From Riptortus pedestris (lineage: Eukaryota > Arthropoda > Insecta > Hemiptera > Alydidae): a DNA stretch of 64,000 nt. Where the stretch lies: assembly GCA_019009955.1 (NCBI GenBank), contig CM032228.1, positions 4,326,001 to 4,390,000 of the forward strand, in the 5' to 3' direction. The translations under genes and the position numbers were made by a program. Within the stretch, counting starts at the first letter, position 1, and each line of letters starts with the position of its first letter. Below the pieces are notes generated by a model, which did no database searches, had not been told where the DNA came from, and was given only the letters and a program-made list of their open reading frames with translations. Shown one piece after another: positions 56,396 to 64,000 of the stretch.

Positions 56396-56399
56396 AGAA

Positions 56400-56867
56400 G
56401 AGGTTGGGTACTATATAAGTGTGTAAATGTGTGCTTGTTTTAAATATGATAATAAAACGTGTAGATGTGTACTTTCGTTGTTCAGCAGTTCGTCCAAATT
56501 GTAAGGTAAGTCTAAGATTCGTACACTGCAGTCAGTAAGTAAGTGTTTTATAGTTAGTAGTCTATTACATAAGGAACAAGTTGGTGGTTCAGATTTTGCC
56601 ATGAGGTACTGATGTGTTAGGTAACCAAAATAAAGTGACTTTCTTATTTTTTAACTGTAAGTTATAAAGAGTGTCCTTTATATTCGTTATCATGGGATTA
56701 TAGGTATAAACCGACAAGAGGTTATGCAAACAACTCAAGGAGTCTGTAAATAATATGACGTTGTTGTGTGGTGAATTGATAATTTCTTTGAGTCCCAAAT
56801 GTATCGCTTCTAGTTCAGCAGTGTAGTTACTTGAGCTGTTGGGAGACGAAGCATGTGAACAGTGTTT
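56400..56867 (-). pseudogene. LINE RNase H and knuckle relic with internal deletion
   Basis: Reverse strand: SSSNYTAELEAIHLGLKEII, VILFTDSLSCLHNLL, VTLFWLP, then directly, in another frame, LTHQYLMAKSEPPTCSLC and NRLLTIKHLLTDC. About 100 residues between WLPGH and LTH are missing. RNase H E and third D remain. The 5' side is cut by the HINE at 56869. Confidence 0.75.
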
Positions 56868-56990
56868 TAGCAGATTTCCCTTAAGGGAAATCAGCTATTG
56901 AGGTTGTACTCATGACGGAATTTTCGAAATTTTTCTTCAAATGCCCATTGATCCTACCTAGTAGATGACGAAAATGAGGTCCGTTCAAAA

Positions 56991-57050
<60 letters not shown>

Positions 57051-57477
57051 ATTGCGTGGTACACATGGTTTTCTAGACATATTTGGTAAACTATACGCCT
57101 CGGAGGCGTATAGACACAAAAATGCTGGTTTATTTCCTATTACCATGCTATTTTTCAGCATTTTTATATTTTTTTCATTGATTTATTTACTTCTCCTTCA
57201 ATAACACATTAACCCTAGAAGCACCAAGCTATATTTTGTCTCGTGGAGCACCAAGGGGGCGGGGCTCGTCGAGCCCTCACTTTCCAAGGCTGTGAATTAC
57301 AAAATATTATTATCTATACCATTAAACAATCAGATAATTACCACAGAGAGCATAAAACTTACTTAGAAGGGAAAAAAATTCAAAAAAAAACATTCGTTGG
57401 GACACGTAGAGACAGATAATTCTGGCAACAATAAAGGGAATTACATTTACCATATTTCTAGTTGCTAGGTCACAGCA

Positions 57478-58201
57478 TCAACATTTTAATGCCATATTTA
57501 TTAGGCTTGTTGGGGATAAACATTTTAAAAATGCAATTTCCTCGAAAGCCAACAAGTTGTTCGTCGATTGTAAGGTCTGGGCTTGGCTCGTAGTTAATCT
57601 TGCAGTTCTCAATAAATTTACTCCATATTTCTGAAATAGGTGTGGCTCTGTCTGTTCTTCACCTTTCTTCCCGGGCTTCCCTGTTATCAAATTGGAGGCA
57701 GGCACCAATCCATTTAAAGCGGTTCAGAGTCATTGTAGCGCTAAAAATATCTCCTGAAATTTTGGGGTCGAACAAGCAGTGATTGGCTACTCGATTGCTA
57801 TTCATAGCTCCGGAAAATATTAATAGTCCCAGAAATGCATCTAACTCTTCTTTCTGCGTGTCGTTGTAAGTTGGATTTGGTTTTCTTTTGCCTGAAAAAA
57901 TGGCGGATTTTCTATGCATTTCTAATACAGTGTTGACCAGATTTTTATCAAGAATATCTCTATCTATAAAATATTTCAAAAGTTCTACTGGTTTCGTGCC
58001 ACATTATTATAAGTCCTAATTCCTTTGTATACAATGTTTGTAGTCGGTGTCTTCCCTGGAGGTTTAGCTGTCCAGATAGTTTCTTTGTGTTTTCCAAGTA
58101 GTTCTTCAGTTTGTATTATTCTCTTAGAATATTTAACCTGGTCTTTTGAACTACCTTCATTCACGTTTTCTTTTTTTATTATTTTAGAATTTCGGTACCG
58201 A

Positions 58202-58256
<55 letters not shown>

Positions 58257-58440
58257 CCTTAGAAAAACATGCCATTTCTTTTTTGTTGGAAGTGACATGC
58301 TCTTGTAATTCTTCTTCATCTGGCATATAGTCTGGGTCTTCATCAGTATTGTCACAGCTGTCTTCGGAAAAAACCTCTTGGTCAACAGTATCTTCTCCTT
58401 AATCCTCTTCCGACTCAAGTGATTCGAGATCTGTGTCTGC
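57478..58440 (-). pseudogene. piggyBac transposase pseudogene
   Basis: Reverse strand. N-terminal acidic region, interrupted at 58205-58253 by a TA expansion; then RIIQTEELLGKHKETIWTAK and KTPTTNIVYKGIRTYN; after a break MKYFIDRDILDKNLVNTVLE, EELDAFLGLLIFSGAMNSNR, LNRFKWIGACLQFDNREARE; after a frameshift a region reading TIDEQLVGF and FIPNKPNKYGIKM. The first catalytic Asp is expected in the segment between DNRE and TIDEQ and the second in TIDEQ. The C-terminal third, with the cysteine-rich domain, is missing. Confidence 0.8.
58205..58253. repeat. (TA)n expansion inside the piggyBac gene
   Basis: About 24 TA repeats within the N-terminal coding part, in a frame reading Ile-Tyr. Confidence 0.95.
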
Positions 58441-58788
58441 TCAAAAATTAGATCTTGTGGAGCAGGCGTATTGAGAATAATCTATACAAGAACACTATAC
58501 GTTTGGGAGGCGTACACCTACCCATAAGTCCTGGAACACAACACGCCTGAGAGGCGTACAAGAATTTACGTAGAAGTTACACTATACGTTTGAGAGGCGT
58601 AGTGTGTTTTGGAAAAACAAAGTTAACTTCCGTGTAGTGCTTCTGGCCGATGTGAATACCTCGGGTGTCTATGACTGACTGAGTGAAGAGAGCACTGCTA
58701 GAGGGGCAAGAGGGAGGGTACAACAATGAAGTGGTGGAGAGCATTTTACGACGTAGGTATGCCTCTGAAGCGTATACTGTGACACGCA

Positions 58789-58843
<55 letters not shown>

Positions 58844-59328
58844 CTGTTACCGCTCTAGTGGTCGCAATTTTTGTTTAATCGTTACCAAAGTCGATATTTA
58901 GTCGTTTTATGTACAAAGAAAGATCAAGTTCGTTAACGACTGAAATCGGACCGGTAGGAGGGGGGGGGGGTTTAGAGGGGAGGATTTTCGATGATTCGAA
59001 ATATCTCCGTTACTAAACGTCGGATCGAAAAATTGTACAGAACCAATCTTATTGCAAATTACATTTACTATAAATATTGTCATATACATTTATTCTCTAT
59101 CTTGAATATTAATTGAGATATTTGCATTTTTATTAAATTGACGGATAACGGACGAGAGTGACTTTCCCGCCAAAAGCTCGTTCGGCCGTTTCCTTGATTA
59201 CTCGGCTCTCGTGAAATTTCTCTATTGTAAACCTTCACGTGGGAAATCTAATTAGTTTACGCAGCCCCTGCGTGACGGACTTTTCTAGAATGGCGGTTGA
59301 ACCGCATTTGTTATCATATTTAGAACCG

Positions 59329-61089
59329 TCGCACACTGGAGCGATCCTTCATTAATGTTGGACATTGGGGGAAAAATAAAAGTTTTAATTTGGGATTTTG
59401 ATTGTATTGTTAGTACCACATAAACCCTTTTCAATTGAGCAGATTGATTTTTAGCCATATTATTGCAATGGTTTTTACATAATGCCATGTTATAATTGCT
59501 GTGTTTAAAAAAGCCTTGGCTTATTAAATTCGTCGTTAACTCTTATTTCATTTTATAAATTATTGTTGCTTCCAGTACACATTAAGGGTATCATAACAAA
59601 TCAAAAACTGGCACAAAAGGTTTTTAAAATTCATCTAATTATTTTTTTTTTACATCGAGCTGAAAATAGTTTTATTTAATTGAATTCGCAAATCGCTTTT
59701 ATTTGCTTGAAAAAATACCACTGGGCATGCTTTTAGGAGTATATTGTCTTATTTACAACGTCGTCAGATCTTGCCTAAACTTGCCTATTCGTTAAATATT
59801 TTACTTTTAGTGTTAACACCCCCCGCACTTTTAGGTGCGGAAGACCTCCGCGGACCTTTCCCAACTACGTACGGTGTAAAACACCTCCTCTTCTACGCAA
59901 TTGACGCAGCCATTCTCGTTCGAAAAAATAGTTAAATACGTGTTTTCTTGTCTAAATATTTTAACGGTCCTTTTTCGTTTTGGACTATCTACTCTTCTTT
60001 GCTGGATAAGGAGCTTTGAATGCCTTCTCTACATTGCATATCGATTAGATTTTAAATCGTGGAGTGTTCGGTCCCAAGTTCATAAAGAACTTCTCCAACA
60101 AAGAAAAACGAAAATCATTAGTGATTTTAGGGAGAAAATGGGATTAATCGTTGACCAAGAGAACCAAGGATTGGGTACATCTAATGACGGAAACACGGAG
60201 CGTAAGTTTTTTGCGTTTCCTCACATTTCGGGGTCAATAACAGGAATAGATGTGAATTTAATTAAACGGTTTTCTATAATTTTGCAAGCAATATCGTCCA
60301 ACGCTTTGATCATTACTGAAAAGTTTGAAAAGTTTACAAGAGAAACAGCTAAGATATTTGTGGATTTGTATGGATGGTATTACATGCCAGTAACAGTTCA
60401 CATACTGTTAATACATTGCCCGGAAATAGTCAAACATGCTATTGTACCAATTGGTATGCTGTCAGAAGATGCTCAGGAGGCTAACCATAAATACTTCCGC
60501 GCATACAGAGAATCTTTTTCAAGAAAATTTTCAAGGACGGTTACCAACAGAGATATCCTGAATAATTTGTTAATTAATTCAGACCCTTTAATATCACATT
60601 TAAGGCCAACACTTAACAACGATAGCGATCGCTTAGAAACAATATCTTCGGAAGTAAAAGAACTTCTAATTGAAAAAAAAAAAACATTTGAAATTTTAGA
60701 AATGTTAGATATTCTTCCAGCTTACAAATTCTCATTATTAAATTAAATACATAAATTTTTATTTTTTTAAATTTTTATTCTAGATATATTTTTGTTTACA
60801 ATTTTAGTATTGCTTTTGTGAACTTCAATTTATTAAAAAAAAAAAATTTATAACACATAAGTTTGATGCGATACATAATCTGTATGTACACATTTAAAAT
60901 TCATCCTACCGTTGTATCGCATCTAGCAAAGTTTCTTAAAAAACTCAAATTAGTTCTCTTGCTGATGAGGTAGTTGAATAGAGTATTGGACGTGCTTTAA
61001 AATGCCACCAGAATCAATATTCTAGGACCAGTAGAAATGGAGATATTAATGAATGTCCGGCTTACCCTATCACTCGCTCCAGTGTGCGG
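59329..61089 (+). mobile_element. TIR DNA transposon, about 1.76 kb, unclassified superfamily
   Basis: Left end CGTCGCACACTGGAGCGATC, right end CACTCGCTCCAGTGTGCGG, sharing a perfect 14-bp inverted core GCACACTGGAGCGA. A clear target duplication was not found. It contains a 281-codon frame with a conserved transposase-like C-terminal region. A second, shorter, opposite copy lies at 26086-27154 with the same ends. Adjoins the HINE 3' end at 59281 within 50 bp. Confidence 0.75.
59901..60746 (+). CDS. transposase-like C-terminal fragment, open frame
   Basis: Longest clean frame in the window, without a convincing ATG (the frame opens at a TTG). From about codon 52 it resembles a domain I recall from many arthropod and cnidarian transposon proteins: ERKFFAFPHISGSITGIDVN, LIKRFSIILQAISSNALI, TAKIFVDLYGWYYMPVTVHI, PIGMLSEDAQEANHKYFRAY, RESFSRKFSRTVTNRDILNN, LINSDPLISHLRP. 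An intact protein would be far longer, so the N-terminal and catalytic parts appear deleted. Stop TAA at 60744-60746. Superfamily not assigned. Confidence 0.6.
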   Translation: MTQPFSFEKIVKYVFSCLNILTVLFRFGLSTLLCWIRSFECLLYIAYRLDFKSWSVRSQVHKELLQQRKTKIISDFREKMGLIVDQENQGLGTSNDGNTERKFFAFPHISGSITGIDVNLIKRFSIILQAISSNALIITEKFEKFTRETAKIFVDLYGWYYMPVTVHILLIHCPEIVKHAIVPIGMLSEDAQEANHKYFRAYRESFSRKFSRTVTNRDILNNLLINSDPLISHLRPTLNNDSDRLETISSEVKELLIEKKKTFEILEMLDILPAYKFSLLN

Positions 61090-61155
61090 TGGTGTAAATG
61101 AATAAGTGTGTATGATTGTCTGTAATGAACTGTTGGCAGACCTTGTTATAAATAA

Positions 61156-61942
61156 AGTCCGTCACTCAGGGGCTGCGTAAACTAAGCAGATTTCCCACGC
61201 AAGGTTTACAATAGATAAATATACATACAGGTAACACTACCGTGAATCCTCAGTAAATTTACAATACACGTTAATAATCTCGAAAGCGGCTGAGTTGTAA
61301 ACAGACACCCAGCCTCGTAGCACTGCATAGATAGACCTGAAAGACAAACAATTAATGAAATATATCTGAATGTAACATATTAATTTTATTGTAAACAAGT
61401 TACTAAAGTCAGTGCTGTAATTTGTAATGACTCAGAATTAGTTTTATCTCAATCACTCAAATTTTAGTAATCCAAAAACAAAAGAAGGGGGGGGGGGTCA
61501 ACAGAACGTATGTGCATATATCTCACAAAGTAAATGTTCAATGAAAACACTATTTGGTATTTATGTATAGAATAATATGTTTTATTATATAACAGAGTAT
61601 TGTTCATGTAACTCTAGTAGAAGTGGGGGTTTACAAAAGGCAGAAAAACTGAAAAATGCCAATATCTCGATTAATATTCAAGATAGAGAATAAATGAATA
61701 TAACAATATTTATAGTCCATTTAATTTGCAATAAGATTTATTCTATACACTTTTTCAATCCGACTTATAGTAACGGAGATATTTCGAATTTTCAAAATAC
61801 TCCCCCTCTAAACCCTTCTCTCCCTGATCCGATTTCAGCCGTTAACGAACTTGCTCTTTCTTTTTACACAAAACGACTAAATATCGAGTTTGGTAACGAT
61901 CAAACAAAAATAGCGAGCGCTAGAGTGTTCACAGTGAGATAT

Positions 61943-61981
<39 letters not shown>

Positions 61982-62128
61982 GATATATATATACATATAT
62001 ATACAGTTTTGAACAGACCTCATTTTCGTCATCTACTAGGTAGGATCGATGGACATTCGAAGAAAAATTTCGAAAATCGTGGTATTAGTACGACCTCAAT
62101 AGCTGATTTCCCTCGAGGGAAATCTGCT
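61156..62128 (-). mobile_element. HINE-like element, long subfamily, complete, 973 bp
   Basis: AGTCCGTCACTCAGGGGCTG at 61156, AGCAGATTTCCCACGCAAGG, ACTAAAGTCAGTGCTGTAAT, G-run about 61487, CAACAGAACGTATGTGCAT, AATATCTCGATTAATATTCA, CAGCCGTTAACGAACTTGCT, AGCGAGCGCTAGAGTG, TA tract 61938-61990, GGTAGGATCGATGGACATTC, and the palindrome TTTCCCTCGAGGGAAATC, TGCT at 62128. Head-to-head with the next copy, 27 bp away. Confidence 0.9.
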
Positions 62129-62155
62129 AAATGTTGACGCTAGAGGGTCCTTTTT

Positions 62156-62303
62156 AGCAGATTTCCCTTAAGGGAAATCAGCTATTGAGGTTGTACTCAT
62201 GACGGAATTTTCGACATTTTTTCTTCAAATGTCCATCGATCCTACCCAGGAGATGACGAAAATGAGGTCCGTTCAAAACTGTATATATATCTATATATAT
62301 ATC

Positions 62304-62335
<32 letters not shown>

Positions 62336-63013
62336 TGTCTGTTACCGCTCTAGCGGTCGCAATTTTTGTTTGATCGTTACCAAACTCAATATTTAGTCGT
62401 TTTATGTAAAAAGAAAGATCAAGTTTGTTAACGGCTGAAATCGGACCAGTGGGAGGGGGGGTTTAAAGGGGAGGATTTTCGAAATATCTTCGTTACTATA
62501 CGTCGGATCGAAAAATATTACAGAATCAATCTTATTGCAAATTAAATTTACTATAAATATTGTTCTATACATTTATTCTCTATCTTGAGTATTAACTGAG
62601 ATATTTGCATTTGTATTCTGCATGTGCTCGGCAGTACTGGCTATGTTCGCACTTTCCGCCGTGACCTCTGGTGGCCGTTTTCGTAACTATTCGTCCGTCG
62701 TGAATAGGTTTAGAGGTTAGGTTAACTGTTTTTTGGGGCTAGAAACTACTGGGTTATTACGCCCTAAATAATGTTTTAGCAGATTTCCCTTAAGGGAAAT
62801 CAGCTATTGAGGTTGTACTCATGACGGAATTTTCGACATTTTTCTTCAAATGTCCATCGATCCTACCTAGTAGATGAAGAAAATGAGGTCCGTTCAAAAC
62901 TGTATTAGGTTTAGAGGTTTCTTACTACTACAGTTGTCATTAGGCAGATTTCTCTATTGTAAAACTTCACGTGGGAAATCTGCTTAGTTTACGCAGCCCC
63001 TGCGTGACGGACT
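62156..63013 (+). mobile_element. HINE-like element with a duplicated 5' end
   Basis: AGCAGATTTCCCTTAAGGGA at 62156 and a full first half (AT tract 62282-62335, CCGCTCTAGCGGTCGCAATT, G-run about 62455). At 62740 the third-variant block GGGGCTAGAAACTACTGGG appears, then a second complete 5' end (62776-62905), then GGTTTAGAGGTTTCTTACTA and the normal 3' end GTGGGAAATCTGCTTAGTTT, hairpin, GACGGACT at 63013. Confidence 0.85.
62776..62905 (+). repeat. second HINE 5' end nested in the preceding copy
   Basis: Matches 62156-62287 almost base for base (GGTTGTACTCATGACGGAAT; CTTCAAATGTCCATCGATCC) and stops at AAAACTGTATT, just where an AT tract would begin. Confidence 0.8.
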
Positions 63014-63566
63014 TTTTATTATTAATTTTTTTAAGAATTAAATTCACTCGGAAATTTATTTCCTCCATGGAGGAATTTAACTAAAGTTAATTGGAAGTAT
63101 ATTGCATTGGGTTAATTTATACCTCTGTAATACGTCATAGTGTCTGACGAAAAAAGGCCTCTTCAACTTCTCGTTGATGTAATATCTGTTTATGTTTATA
63201 ATTATAATGAATATTTGTCAATGAAGTGTGTTCACTTCATAAGGATTGAAGAACATGATGCCTTTAAGCTGTTGCAGAGTAAGAAGATTATAGCTGCCTC
63301 CAAATTATGGGATAAAGGGCATCCAAAGAAGGCAAAGATAAGAGTCCAAGTGATACCGCTATAAGAAGAGATGGAGGATAGAAGTGGGTCTTCTTTGCGA
63401 ACATGGTTAGGGAGAAGGCACGAGAAGGAATGCATATGGCGTGAAAATTACAAATATACTTATGCCTATGAGGTAATCGAAGGTTACAAAACATTACTTT
63501 GTTGACAATTAAAAAAACACTTGGTGCTCATACCCGGAAGGTGGGGCTTCAGTCAACCGAAGAAAA
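63014..63566. other. no recognised gene; small frame at 63140-63364
   Basis: The 74-codon plus frame (MSDEKRPLQLLVDVISVY...) has no motif I recognise and two overlapping reverse frames cover the same DNA. Possibly chance. Confidence 0.3.
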
Positions 63567-64000
63567 AGTCCGTCACGCAGGGGCTGCGGAAGCTAAGAAG
63601 ATTTCCCACGTGATGTTTTACAATAGAGAAATCTGCATACTAATAACAATAGTAGTAACGAGTCTCTAAACCAATTTCACGAGAGCCGAACAGTTACGGA
63701 AACGGCCGAACTAGCTTTCGGCGGATACTCACGTAAAGATCCGAAATCAGCCGATCTCAAGATAAAAATGCAATTATTTCGGTTAATATTCAAGATAGAA
63801 TATAATCCATAGGAACATTTATAGTAAATTTAATTTGCAATATTATTGGTTCTATACACTTTTTCGATATGACTTATAATAACGGATATATTTAGAATTT
63901 TCGAAAATCCTCCCCCTTAGGCCTCCCTCCCACTAGTTCGATTTCAGCCAACGAACTTGATCTTTCTTCTTACATAAAACACTATATATTTATATAATTT
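63567..64000 (-). mobile_element. HINE-like element, short subfamily, running off the window
   Basis: AGTCCGTCACGCAGGGGCTG, GATTTCCCACGTGATGTTTT, CACGAGAGCCGAACAGTTAC, GGAAACGGCCGAACTAGCTT, CTATACACTTTTTCGATATG, ACGAACTTGATCTTTCTTCT. The 5' end lies beyond 64000. Confidence 0.85.

Larger units (their letters stand above)
57213..58650 (-). mobile_element. piggyBac element relic
   Basis: Left end TTAA then CCCTAGAAGCACCAAG at 57209-57228, the piggyBac target and TIR start. The right end near 58634-58648 reads GTAGTGCTTCTGGCC, a decayed inverted copy without a clean TTAA. It encloses the transposase pseudogene. Confidence 0.7.
57049..58791. mobile_element. insert in the HINE AT tract, with palindromic repeats
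   Basis: Outer ends show weak mutual inverted similarity (CATTGCGTGGTACAC left; GTGACACGCAGTG right). Near-palindromes of the form CTATACGCCTCGGAGGCGTA recur at about 57090, 58493, 58541, 58570 and 58752. Contains the piggyBac relic. Could be a larger piggyBac-like element or two nested elements. Confidence 0.5.
56869..59281 (+). mobile_element. HINE-like element split by a piggyBac-bearing insert
   Basis: 5' part 56869-57048: AGCAGATTTCCCTTAAGGGA, GGTTGTACTCATGACGGAAT, CCTAGTAGATGACGAAAATG, then TA repeats. 3' part from 58792: TA repeats, TTTGTCTGTTACCGCTCTAG, AAGTTCGTTAACGACTGAAA, G-run about 58958, CGTCGGATCGAAAAATTGTA, TTGATTACTCGGCTCTCGTG, GTGGGAAATCTAATTAGTTT, hairpin, GACGGACT at 59281. 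The interrupting 1.74 kb (about 57049-58791) sits in the AT tract. Confidence 0.8.

Noticed and set aside
63140..63364. 74-codon frame as a host gene
   Set aside because: No recognised motif, opposing frames of similar size, and no splice or promoter support.

Overview
This window reads as animal nuclear DNA, most likely from an arthropod. It is AT-rich and carries a mixture typical of arthropod genomes: Jockey- and R1-like LINE relics, mariner, piggyBac and hAT relics, Helitrons, tRNA-derived SINEs and long (AT)n tracts. I recognise no host protein gene, rRNA or functional tRNA. Almost every long reading frame is a transposon fragment or a low-complexity artefact, so the window is best read as layered transposon insertions.

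The dominant sequence is one non-autonomous family with more than 25 copies or fragments. Its 5' end is a palindrome beginning AGCAGATTTCCC. Its middle usually carries an (AT)n tract and a G/C homopolymer run. Near the 3' end lies an inverted copy of the 5' tip, then a hairpin (ACGCAG-CCC-CTGCGT), then GACGGACT. It sits between T-runs with no visible target duplication. This asymmetric layout resembles Helentron-associated elements (HINEs, the DINE-1 type), and I call it 'HINE-like' below, with strand + meaning AGCAG... to ...GGACT. The second large family is a classical non-autonomous Helitron (start about TCTATATATATAAAA, 3' hairpin CCCGG-GCGAAG-CCGGG, end CTAG-T) built from internal tandem units of about 300 bp.

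Layout. 1-5 kb: LINE RNase H/zinc-knuckle fragment, HINE, Jockey RT relic, small TA-flanked MITE. 5-9 kb: HINE, SINE copies, a hAT deletion derivative inside a SINE, a 251-bp MITE. 9-15 kb: HINEs, one with a mariner fragment inside, and a second LINE fragment. 15-22 kb: Helitrons (one pair head-to-head, one holding an LTR-like insert), the other half of a mariner, SINEs, an ISXO2-like fragment. 22-27 kb: HINEs and a TIR transposon derivative. 27-30 kb: a 41-bp minisatellite and a CT tract. 30-36 kb: Helitron, HINE and a decayed DDE-type transposase. 37-47 kb: R1-like RT relic cut by (CT)n, two LTR copies, Penelope-like relic, many HINEs, a 20-bp minisatellite. 48-55 kb: a 33-bp minisatellite and a 4-kb imperfect palindrome made of HINE ends and Helitrons. 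55-61 kb: a 5'-inverted LINE, a HINE split by a piggyBac-bearing insert, and a TIR transposon with a 281-codon open frame. 61-64 kb: head-to-head HINEs.

No element here looks autonomous. The informative content is the nesting order, the junctions (several with clear target-site duplications) and a few families I cannot place in a superfamily. All family assignments come from motifs read by eye; no database search was run.
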